DNA of 37,500 bases from Symbiodinium natans. Lineage: Eukaryota > Sar > Dinophyceae > Suessiales > Symbiodiniaceae. The DNA lies in NCBI GenBank assembly GCA_905221605.1, contig CAJNDS010000580.1, forward strand, positions 636,776 to 674,275, given 5' to 3'. The notes under the pieces are model-generated. The model saw only the letters and a list, made by a program, of their open reading frames with translations, ran no database searches and was not told the origin of the DNA. Made by a program: the position numbers and the translations under genes. Shown here piece after piece: positions 23,301 through 35,600 of this stretch (positions are counted from its first letter, which is position 1; every line of letters starts with the position of its first letter).

Positions 23301-26300
23301 AATCGAAGAATCACCAAAATGACGGCTCTGATTGTTGTTATCATTAGGTTAACTATGATTATGGTTATGGTTAACCGTAGCCCTCAAAAACCAAGTCCTT
23401 TGATGTGGGGGTCTATGCGATCGTTGAGGACTACGCATTGCTGAAGACCCCCCCAAAAAATGACACATATTCTTCCTTATGAAGGGTAAATTAGGGATTA
23501 TCATTTTTTTAATCCTTTTGGGTTCTTAAGCAAATAGTCGTATGCTTCCCTCACTGGGCCATTTTGAAGCCTCTCGCATCGGGTTTACGAGGAGCTCACA
23601 TCTTTTCACAGGGTTGTGAAGGGCTAAACCCCAAACCCCAAACCCCAAACCCCAAACCCCAAACCCCAAACCCCAAACCCCAAACCCCAAACCCCAAACC
23701 CCAAACCCCAAACCCCAAAACCCCAAACCCCAAACCCTAAACCACAAACCCCAAACCCTGAAGCCCCAAGCCTTAAACCCTACACCCTAAACCCTAAACC
23801 CCAAACCCCAAACCCCAAACCCCAAACCCCAAACCCCAAACCCCAAACCCCAAACCCCAAACCCCAAACCCCAAACCCTAAACCCTAAACCCTAAACCCC
23901 TAAACCCCTAAACCCCAGCTTTCGGCCCCAAATGTGTCGACCAGGTCATCCTCGCCACTTCCGTGGTCGGGGCCTTGCTAAATGGGCCCTAGGTTTAGGG
24001 TTTAGGGTTTAGGGTTTAGGGTTTAGGGTTTAGGGTTTAGGGTTTAGGGTTTAGGGCTTGCTTGATGTTCTGAAATCTCGGCAGGCTTTCGCGAGATTTC
24101 ATGTGTTTCCCTTGTTGGGTTTTACCAGGATCATGTTCAGGATTTTTTTTCAGAGGGCCTTGCAGGGCCATCCTAGAACCCAAAGAGCCCAATATTGCTT
24201 AATTAAGCAATATACCTTAAATCATATAGGGGTCCTGAATATGATTTAAGGAATATTCCTTAATTAAGCAATATTGGGCTCTTTGGGAAGTGGATGTTAG
24301 ACGGCCCCAAAGCGGGTGTAATGTGCAGGTTGGTTTTGTTGGAGCCCTTTAAGCCCCTAAACCCAAAAAGCCTAGACAAAAACCTGCTGTAACGGTACAG
24401 GGGCCCACATTCTGGGGGGCTGGGGGGAGGGCGTACATCACACCCTAGGGCGAAGAGGTGTTGCTTAGCCGCATTCGGGTTTAGGGTTGGACCGTATGGT
24501 TTCAAGCAACAAGTTCCAACCGTTAGATGGGGGTCCTGGAAGCAGCTGAGGTTAGGAATGCACGGGTATGTCAAGTCTTCTCTCCCCCCCCCTCTCCCTT
24601 CCCCTCCCCTCCTTCTCCCCCCTTTCCCGGCCTAAAACCTGAAACTTTGAGGCCCAAAATTGGGCCCAACACCGTCAACCCTAGTACCAACCACCAAGGA
24701 GGGGGTGGGGGCAGAGGGGGGGACGTCGGGGTGCAACCATGTAAATATATAATCCCGGTTCTAAACCTTAAACCTTGAACCTTAAACCCAAGCTTCAACC
24801 ATAAACCCTAACCCCAACCCCCCAACCACACCACCGGCGGGGGGGGGGGACCCTAAACCTTTGACCCTGCACCCTGAACTCTAAACCTCAAACCTTAAAC
24901 CGTGAGCCTTAACACCAGCCCACCCCAAGCCCGCCAAAGGGAACACACCACGGGGGGGGGGGGGGGGGAACCGGGGCACATTGGGGATATAATTCTAAGC
25001 GGATCCAAGGTACCTAATTAGGGTTTAGGGTTTAGGACCAGAAAAAAGGGGTGACCCTCCAGAGGCCGTACTGTTTCCGCTCTGCTGCTTGCGCTCCTTC
25101 GCCCAGCTGGCCAAGCCCGCGGCTCAGTTCCTCGCGGGCTGGCCGGGATGTTCGGGTTTTAGGGTTTAGGGTTTAGGGTTTCGGGCTAGGGTAACCACAA
25201 GAAGGAAAACATGTCACCGCACCTCGGTCCTTCTTAGCCAAGGGAAAAAGGTGATCGGGGTCCCTAAACCCTAAACCCTAAACCCTAAACCCTAAACCCT
25301 AAACCCTAAACCCTAAACCCTAAACCCTAAACCCTAAACCCTAAACCCTAAACCCTAAACCCTAAACGCTAAACCCTACTGAAGTTAAAAGAGGTGGCAA
25401 AGGGGAGAGCCCATGGACTTGGCTCGATCCTTGAGAAGACCCCAAAGCCCCCCAAAACCACCCCCCAAATCTAAAACCCCAAAACCCAAAAGAGCCCCCC
25501 AAAAACCTGAACACTTAGGCTTGAGCTAAACTTGTGTGACATCTTGCGCCGTATCCAATTCACGAAGCCCCCCAATCCCGAATCCCGCCCCCCCCCCCCC
25601 CCCGAACACGATTCCCGAAGTTCAGACGCAGCCCTACAAACTTCAAACCCCTTGGCCCTCAAACCCCAAAAAAAAGGTGAAGCCCTAAACCCTAAACCCT
25701 AAACCCTAAACCCTAAATCCTAACCCTAAACCCTAAACCCTAAACCCCAAAAAACAGGTGAAGCCCTCAAACCTAAGGCCGCCTGGAGCCCTGAAGACCT
25801 ACAGCCCCTTCAGCCTCACACCTTGGGGGGATGTTCCCTGTTACACTAACAGTCCCTTATAGGGATTATAATAGGGTGCAGGGTTTAGGGTTTTGGGTTT
25901 AGGTTTTAGGGTTTCGGGTTTAGGACATGTTAGTATAAGGGGAACATCCCAACCCACAACCCCCAAAACCTCAAATCCTCCACCCCCCCCCCCCCCCCCC
26001 CCAAGCGCAAGACCCAGGACCTGCAAACCCCAAGAGGCCCACAGTTTAGGTTTTAGGGTTTAGGGTTTAGGGTTCAGGGTTTAGGGTTTAGGGTTTCGGG
26101 TTCAGGGTTTAGGGTCCCCCAAACCCCGAGACCCTGAAGCCATCTATGTCCCAGAGCTGCGAGCCCAATCTGAATGAAGGTGTATAGAGTTGAGGGTGTT
26201 TTGGGTTTTGGGTTTAAGCTATGTAGTGAGTCAAGGCATCTTCCTCAATTTCCCGGGGTCTTCGGCCCTCAAGAGGTCAACCTAAACCCTAAACCCTAAA

Positions 26301-26640
26301 CCCTAAACCCTAAACCCTAAACCCTAAACCCTAAACCCTAAACCCTAAACCCTAAACCCTAAACCCTCAACTCCCCAACCCCACAACGTCCTGAAACCTC
26401 CGTGGAGGTTTTCCTTGCTGGGCACCCTGGCGACTTCCTACGCTGGGGCTCCCGGAGGGGTCAAGCTTTTAGCAAGCCTTTAGGGTTGAGGGTTGAGGGT
26501 TGAGGGTTTAGGGTTTAGGGTTTAGGGTTGAGGGTTGAGGGTTGAGGGGTTATGGGGTTGAGGGGTTATGGGGTTGAGGGTTTATGGGGTTGAGGGTTTA
26601 TGGGGTTGAGGGTTTGAGGTTGAAGGCTTATTTTTTTTTG

Positions 26641-26675
<35 letters not shown>

Positions 26676-29600
26676 AGGGCGTTGGGGTTGTCGGGATTTA
26701 GGGCTGAGGGTTTAGGGTTCAGGCTTTGTTGCTGGGGCACAAGGGGCTTTGGGTTGTGGCTTCTGAACCTCCTTAAACCAAAAAGGGTACCCTGTTCTAT
26801 GCCTCGGTTGCCCTTGGGTCTAACCCTAAACCCTGACCGCTAAACCCTAAGCTCTAAACCCTGTTTTGTTCCTACTGTTGGTCTTGTTAACTCTCATGCG
26901 GCGGCTTCACACATTCCACAACTTGCTTGCCTGGCTGCGCACAGAGCTTTGAGACTCTACATATTTGAAACCCCAAACCCTAAACCCTAAACCCTAAACC
27001 CTAAACCCTAAACCCTAAACCCTAAACCCTAAACCCTAAACCCTAAACCCTAAACCCTAAACCCTAAACCCTAAACCCTAAACCCTAAAACCCTAAAACC
27101 CTAAACCCTGAACCCTGAACCCTAAACCCTAAACCCTAAACCCTGCAAGTGCTAGACTTGCACGGTGATGGTAGTGCCCAAGCGATTCCAGATGATGGAC
27201 AGATACTTCAGGTCTATGGCTGTGGCACGGCTAAGCGGTGCGAAGCACGCCCTGATTTTCCCCCACCTTGATCTGATAGCTGCGGATACTTGCGAGTCGC
27301 ACGTAGGAAGCAGCCAAGAGTACCTGTTTCACAGGAATTCTTGCATCCCCGCCACTTCCTTCAAAAGAGAAATCCAGAGAGTGATTCACCTACGATGTTC
27401 TTGCTTTGGCACTGCTGCTGCGGTGTCTTCTGTGATGGAGGATGTAGATTGTAGTGGAGATAATCCGTCAGCCTTGCGACGTCTGGCTGATCGCATACAA
27501 CTATCTTCTACTATTCGCCATCGATGTCCCATGCGATAAAATAGTTCAAGTTCACGTCCGCCGTTGTGCTTGGTCAAGGAGTTGCTCAACTGAGCCTCTG
27601 AATGGACCCATCTGACCTTCACGCCGTTGGATTGTTGAGATTGCTTGATGCTGAGGAGCTCAATGTTGCTTCGCTTCTCCGCTCCCTTGATGGATACCAC
27701 CTCAGTCTGAAGTTTATCAAAGACGTTCCTTGAGTCGGAGATGACACATCCTACGACGCGTCGTACAGTGGCGCTGGGGTCCTTAGTATCGACTTGGCCA
27801 AACATGATTTCACCCCATTGGTACCTTGCATAAAACAGGTCGTCTTCACCATTCACGGCGGCTTGGGTTTCCGCCGCGCCTGGTGATCTACACACACGAT
27901 CCACTTTGTGGGAAGACCAGCTGATGGGTGTCACGTTACATACCTCTCCCTCCAGCAAGCTGACCGGTGCCATTCCAATGAAGAGTCCTTGTGTACTCCC
28001 CCCACATACCCGGTTTTGACTTGCAGCGTCAACCCAAGCGAAGAGCCCTAGCGGAACGTTTTCAGGAAAGTGATGTATGAGCATTCGATGATCTTTTCGG
28101 GCTTGGGTGTGATGGAGAAGTTGGTTAGCCCTCAGGAGGGTATCTACGGTGCTCACGTTTACTTCACTCAGGAGGAGGCCTACCGGGGCAGAGATGTGGG
28201 GTGCGACCTGTTGCGCGTGCCAACTCAACGCACCCAGAAGCCCTCTTAGTTGACTCTTCTCCCAAGCTGAGGTTTCGGCTCGAGAGTCCTTCCTACGGCT
28301 ACTATTCACGGGAATTTCGGGAATGTTGTTCACATAGGTTTCCTGGGACAACTGAAACCCCTGTTCAACCTTGGTCACCCGAACCCCACATTGAACGAAG
28401 TTATCCTGCTCCCAGTCTCCCCATTGAAAGCGGCTTTTGATCTCCTGGATGATTCGAGCCCAATCTGCATCCAAGCTGTTTCCGGAAAATAAAAAATCAT
28501 CTACATGTCCTGTAATCATGCCGCATACGCGGCCGTGCTTGCGATACACCCAAGCACACGCGTCGCTCCACAGCCTTGTGAGGCCGAGTGATGCCAACAT
28601 TTCGGATACCGTGCGATACCACTCGAGCGGGGCGTCTACGAGCCCGTAGCAGGCTCGGCGAAGTCTTGTAATAGACCCCGCCGGAACCCCCATAGCAGCG
28701 CAAATTTCATCGCAAGGCACGCAATGGAGTTCGCTGGGGTAGGACCTACCCTGTAAAAATGCCCCGCTGACGTCTCCTTTAAATACAGACCACTTCTGAT
28801 TTGCGGCCAGTTGAAGTTGAAACTGACGCGATTGTCGTGTCATGACAGGAGAGGTAGTGGAGCGATGTTCGTAGCAGGGATCCTGATATCCCAGCAGCAC
28901 AGCACGTGCCTTGGCCTTGATCTCGCCGGTATCTTTTGTTTTCCATGTTAAAACCCACCTCATCCCAATGGCTTGGTCTCGTGATGGTTGTAAGTGAGGA
29001 GGCAGTGCCTCGAAGGCTCGTGCCGCAAGAAAGTTCTTGACCTCTACCATTTTTGCCGCCTTAAACTTCTCCTTGTCAGCAGCTGAAAGTTTTCGTTCTG
29101 AAACTTCTGTAGCTTGCTTCCGCATCGCGCTCACAAAATACGCGGTTAAGTCTTTGGCTGCTTTCTCCCATTGGTGGCCGTTTTGTGGAAGGTCGATGGC
29201 AATCTCCACTGCTGCTTGTTCATCCGTCCAAAACCCACATTCTTGAGCTGTCCATGCCTGCTCGTCCACCTGGTCAAACCAGCGTTCGGGTTGTTCCACT
29301 GCTAGATTTTGCATCGATGTCGTTCTGGGACCTCTGGAACTGGCCGACGGCGTTCTCTCAAGTTCGTCTATCTGATGGACTGGTTGTTCTGCAGCTCGCT
29401 TCCGAGTGATGCGAAATCGGGCAGGTTGTTCTTCTTCCTCCGGATCTTGTGCTCGGCTCCATTCCCTGTCCGTGGGAATATCACCCGTCGCGTCCTCGTA
29501 CTGATTGCCTCCGATCTCTTCAGCCAGTTTCGTAAAAGTCCAGGGTGTGCTTAGCTCACCCCCTTGTCTTGCCAGGCTGTCCAACATTTCCTCGCGTTCT

Positions 29601-32600
29601 GATGCAGGTCGAAGTTGTTCAGGAGCGCGCTTGATTAGCTGGCGTCCTCGGATACACCATACGGCGCTTCCTGGTCGAAGGGTGCCATCTGCGTCCTTAC
29701 GGCTCTCGGTGGCCAATATCCGTGCCGGACCTAGAAATCGTCCACGCTTCGATCCTGGGCTTGTCCGACTTTGACCTGAAACTTGAGATCGCCAAAAATA
29801 TACCAGATCCCCCGGCTCGTAGGGAATGTTGGGTCGAGCTTTCGAATTCTTAGCTCGGCTGATTCTTTGACTCGCATTCCAAGTGGAGTGTGCGCGTTCC
29901 GCGGCCTCACGAAGTCGTGCGCTCGCTTCGAACTCTTGGCTAGCTGATTCATGCAAAGCTTCCTCGGGTACACTGGAGCTACCTTCCAGGAGACGGCCCG
30001 TGCTATCTGGACTTCTCCCAAATGCATGTTGGATCGGACTAAAGCCTCGAATGTGCTCACGTTGATTAAAAACGGCTACGGTCATGGTAAGTGCCGTCTC
30101 TGGGGAAACTTCAGGATTCTCTGAGCAGATCTTATCCAGGACGGTTTTGGTTCCTTGAATGGCATTTTCGCACACTCCCACCTGCCAATGTGCGTCGGCT
30201 GGTGCGTTATCAAGAAAGATACCTTCCCTGTCACAGAACTCTACAAACTCCTGACCTCTGAAAACTCCAGCCGGATCCAATCTTAAGGTTTTGGGCATCC
30301 CGAAATACTGAGCCCATCCCTCGCGGAGATAACCCAAACAAGCCGCGGCTCTGGGTTGTTGCTTGGACCCCTTTGAGAGAATCCTAGCCACCCTGAACCT
30401 AGATCCTTCATCAATCACCAACATAAACTGGACTTGTTCCCCAGTGTTTGGGTGTTTCCAGTGGCCTATGTCGGCGGAGACCGTGGACCATTTTGGGGGC
30501 ATCACTTCAAGGGACGCGAGGTGTCTTGGTTGAACACCTCGTCGCTCTTCGCAGATTGAGCATCGAAACTGTTTTGCAACTTCGAGCACTTCGGGCTGAA
30601 CATGTCTCCGCTTAAGCATCTCAACAAGAGATCTCAAACTCCCGTGTCCGGTAGCTGCGTGCAATCTGTAAAGCTGTTTTCGGATATGTTCAATGTGCTT
30701 GCTACTGGAAGAATCCTGTTTCGACTCAGTTCCTACCAGAGCTTGTGATGGCTTGTTGCTGCAAACTGGCACTCGAAATCCCATGGCCCTTAACTCCTGA
30801 ACCTCGCTTTCCTGCAACTGCTTGAAACCCCTGCTCACAAAAGAAGTCAAAGTCACCCTGTTTCCTTTCCAGGCCTCAGGACCATGCCATGCTTTGGGGG
30901 GAAACGTTACTAGCCTGTGACGAGTGGCCTGTACTTGCCCGTAGACCAGACGTCCATCCTTGGAGACCTTGCGCCAGGCCCCCCCTTCTTCTATTTCTCC
31001 AGGTGTTTCCACCCAGAGGCCTCCATCTTCATATTCCCCTAGTCCGATCAACCGGTTCGGGTACAACGGGTCGTTGTGGATGTCTCTATGAATGGGACAC
31101 TGTCGTGCCATATTGATGGCAAGTGATGTACTAGTGAAGCTCCCTCCGTTCCAATGATACATGTAGTTCAGAAGATACTTAGTAGTGTTGGGCAACTGCT
31201 TGGAACGATTGGTGACTCCGTAGTGGTTGCCATGGGAATAAGCGCCTAGGGTAACATAGATGGCGGGTTCAGGTCCTAGCATTTTCCTGTGCCTTTTCTG
31301 GACTTTGAAGGGAATAAGCTCCAGGAACTGTTCGCATGTGGAGCGCTGGAAGTCTTGATGTTTGAGGAGCCTAGAGGCCAAGATCTCAAGTTCTTGAATC
31401 TTCTCTTCACAAAACAACTCTGCCTCAACTTCAACCCCTTCCTCGCCTTCGTCCGAACCTCCCTCCGAAACCTTCCCATCAACGTCAAAATGCCCACTTC
31501 TCTGAACGCTATCTGCCGAACTTGTGGAAGCCTTCCCAGATCCTAGGATAAGTCCCTCTGTTTGGAGCAGACAGTGACCGCAGATACGTGGTCTTTTGGG
31601 CAAGGACACCTCTGCGCACATACATCGAGATCCTTCACCGAAACAACTTGCCAGTTGGCTGCTTCCTTGCCCCTCCGAGAGGACTCCGGAATAATCTAAC
31701 TCCTGGAGAGTCGCTTGGCTTACTAGTTTGGCAAAGACCTTGGTATAACGTTCACTTTGGGAGGCCTCGGAACCTTCACATCTCCCATGCTTCTGGTTAC
31801 GGGGGCATCTACAGGGGAGGTTCAGGGCCTCAGCCAGTTTCCGGTGGGTAGTCATGACTCGCCAACCTTTCTGCAACAGGCAACCCTGCTTATCCCGCAA
31901 CCCAACTCTACATCCCTTACACACCGAATCGTACAGGGAATACTTCTGCTTCAGATTGTAGAACAGCGGAAGCCGCCATGCCTGGCATCGTTCAGACAAT
32001 TCCAGTGAGACATGGATTCCTCGTTGCACGCATTCATGAAAGATTATACATGCTCCTACATAAATCCTCATAGCTTCAGCTCGCTTCGCTTCTAGGGCCT
32101 GTTGTTGTTCTGGGGTCCTGCAGTTTCCATTTTGCAAGGGAGAATATGGTCCACACGGTGGCGACAGCCACACGTGGACTGGCCTCTCAATCTCCAGTCG
32201 CTGCAATATATGTTTCACCCCTTCCCCCGTACTAAGGTCCCCGCAATTCCAATGGCTACATCTACTTGCGGCTTCGGGCTTTCCCGTGAGCGACTGAATG
32301 GTTTCCGTGAGGATGCTATCGGGGCTGCAGCAGATCTCAAGGAACATCGTTCTTTGACTAGAGATCAGATCCTGGAAAACACTCGGAACTAAGGACCACG
32401 CGGCAGCTTCTAATGAACGGGCCTTCCCACTGGACAATTGCAGACTGAGCTTTTGCGAGGCACTAAGTTCGGAGCTCTCTAGGGCTGCAGCTCCAATCTC
32501 ACCCTCACCGCCCGTCATCACGGCATCTTCGTCATGCTCGAATCCACCTTCTGGAAGGAGCCGTCGGTGCCACTGATCTCCGACTCCTCCTCTGTGCGAT

Positions 32601-35600
32601 AGGCCTTCTTGCGGGAAGGTTCGGACTTCATCTGTTGAATTTCTTCTTGGAGATTGTGAACGATCTGCTTCAGCGTCCCAATCTCCTGACTGGCATCGTC
32701 CTTGACATTCATCTTGGAGGAACTTGCCTTGGGAGCTCCTGCGCTCTTTGGCCGTGTCCGGGTAGCCATTGCTTGCTGTTTGACTTCCTGAACCAGGCGC
32801 TCCAATGTGTCTTGTTGTGGTGTCTCCGGATGCATCTCCTCCTGGTCTCGAGTCTGCAACCAGAGAGCCAGACGCTGAAGGAGCGGATCGCAGGTCTCGC
32901 CTCCCTCTTGGAAGGTCTGCTGAATCCACTTGCTGTAAGGAACATCTTGACGAGCCACCTCCTCGTAGGTCCAGGCACTGTGCTTCCCGAACCCCACTAG
33001 ATCTCGACCGTCTCCCGGCGTGGTTGTCATGATCTTCTTCATGGCTGCACTTTCCAGTCGGGCCATCGTCATGTGGTCGACGTTGTTCATGTGGAGCCGG
33101 CCCTGGCAAAATGCCAGCAGGTCGACTTTCTTCTTGCGACTGGCTTGCGTCAACTCCTTTATGAGCACTTGGGCTGGTGATGGATTCTGGCCCTTGTTCT
33201 TGAGGTTCTTGGTCACATCCACCTCGGCAATCTCGGAGAGCCGATGTTTCAGCTCGATCTTGGACCATTTGTCGGGGGGATTCTCGCCCATGCCCACCAG
33301 GATCTGACGCAACTCCTTCGCCGTGAGATCCGCCATGAGGACACGTTGAAGAGGATGCTGTCGCGCAAATGCTTGTATGCTGGGTGGCTGCGGCTTGCTG
33401 TACATTGCTCGACTGACCCATGCTAGCATTATCTGAAGAAATCACTCTCTGGTTTGCGTCGTTAACACTAAGTGCACAACTAGATTCAGTTGTGGAAAAC
33501 CCCTGTCTTGATATCCCTCTACTCCCGGCCTTCCCTTTTCCGTCAAGACTCAGATCAGGAAGGAGCTGTCCCTACTCGGCCTCAGGGCTTGCCGAGTGCT
33601 GCGAATTTCCTATGTGATTGTCCTTGTTGACTTGAACTTCACCGGTCACATAGTCCTGGAGAGCTGGCACCGAACATGTTGTTGATCTTGCACCTTCGAG
33701 GAGATCACCGGTAAGTGGAAGAAGAAGGTGCCCCGTGCTGGACTCTTCTAGCTGCACAATGCGCCTTGGATTCACGGCACGAAGAACCATGCTGCCATCT
33801 GAAAAATCTATGACGGCCTTCAATGCCTTCAGTGTTGACACGGAGAGCAATATCGGGCCTTGCCCGCGGTCCAATGCGTGAATCTTCATGACCCCTGGCT
33901 GATCATCCGCCTTGATTTGTAGGTGTAACGTGGACAAGCACTTGTCCTCGGAACTATTTCCGAAGCCGAACACCGGGGTGTCGTTGGTATCCACATGATG
34001 ATGTTGATGACGGCTCAGGCGTAGTAGATTCTCCAGCGCAGTCACGGAGCCCAAAGATTTTGTAGCTCCACAGTCGACTACCGCCTTGCCGGTGCGTACG
34101 GCCTCGGCAGTGGATATCTTGGTGACGGTGTTGTCGATGGAGCATGCCACTTCCTCAGCCACTGCCTGGGCGACCTCGTTGGTGAAGCAGACGAACGGCG
34201 CCATCTCCTTGGAGGAACCTCCTTGCGGCCTCTCCGCAGGGCATTGCGCGGCCTTGTGCCCCAGCTTGCCGCATCGCAAGCATGTGATCTTCTCCAGACC
34301 CTTGCCTCCGCTGGAGGAGGAGCTTCGAAAGTATTGTCTGTTCTGCTTCACTTCCTTCTGTCTCTCCCTTGCGCCTTTCAAGGTGCGCCGAGCTTGTTGG
34401 AGAGCAGCCATGGCACTCTGGATCTCCACTTCGGTTTCGCTCCACATAGCCAATCCTTCTGGAGTAAGCTCTTCTGTCGCGTTGAAGTCTGCATGTTCGT
34501 CTTCCGGAGCATCACCTTCATCTTCAATCTGCTCGCCCAGGTAGCCTTGGTACTTCTTGCCACCGTCGCGCTTCTTGAGGTCCACGTCGGCGAATTGATT
34601 CCGGAGTTCCTGTGACACCCTTCCCAGAGTCATGACGCCCTGTGTGGCCACGATCACGGTGTTCTTCTCATGACTTTCCAGGTTGGCATCTTGTAGGAGT
34701 AACCATGCTTGCACAAACTCAGGTACCAACTCTGGCAAAAAGTCGGCTCCCCATTGGGAGCCTTCCTGGCCCGAGTACCAGTCAGGTCGGGACCGGCTCC
34801 AGGCTGGAGAGCTCCACCAGGACCACTGCTGCTGCCAGTAACTTCGATCCCAGCCGCTGTCCTGTGACTCTTCGTACTCATAGATGACCTCTCGAGGTGC
34901 TTCCACACCCGGCCCTGCGGTCTGTTCATCAGCTGGCTCTTCGGTTGTTGACTCGCCCCACGAGCCTGTGCTGTTGCGTCTTCCTGAGTTCCACGACCAA
35001 CTTGCCGGTGTCGATCTCCTTACTGGATGATCATGATGTGGACGAACTCGGCTCATCGCCTGCTGAGCCCTGACATACAGTTCAGTCTTCCGAGTGATGT
35101 AGTCGCCCATCGACTCACCCTGTCGTCGCTTTGAGGTCTTGAAGTATCTCACGAGCAAATCGGTCAACTCTGGTACTTGAGGTTTCCCCAAGGATGCACG
35201 GAGGTGCTGGAGAAGGCGTTCCACTCCACCATTGAAGCTTACCCAATCTGCTCGCTGACCGACCACCAAGCGTCTTGCGGCCCCGTGTAGCTCTCCCACG
35301 AGTCGTGGGCCAACCAGGTAACGATCTTGAAACTTGGTTGTCTGCTCGTAGAGTAGAGCTGCTTCGCAGTACGCTTGGAAGCTTTCGCTCCCTCCATCCC
35401 ACGACGGTATCTTGGACTTGTTGCCACCACCACCGTCCTCTGACATAGCACTTGTTCCCAGCTGGGCACGAACACAGCTGGTCGTTTTATCCCTGGATCG
35501 TTTTCTTGCTGCCGATCCTCCTTCGGCAGCTCCGCTACCATGCAAGTGCTAGACTTGCACGGTGATGGTAGTGCCCAAGCGATTCCAGATGATGGACAGA

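Noticed and set aside
24260-24574. 104-codon minus-strand ORF
   Set aside because: Begins in unique sequence but runs into a foldback arm; no motif, in gene 1 intron 10.
27165-27539. 124-codon plus-strand ORF
   Set aside because: Starts in the LTR and runs antisense through the Pol end; the same start occurs in the other LTR.
32519-33445. Counting the first 309 codons of the long Pol frame as ordinary Pol
   Set aside because: The first codon is GTG, the composition is disordered, and the region is occupied by ORF2; Pol is better started at the TGATG ATG. The open frame is reported as a finding instead.
28201-35402. Many 60-150-codon ORFs within the copia element on both strands
   Set aside because: Shadows of Gag, ORF2 and Pol; none has family motifs. 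ORF2 was kept because it does.
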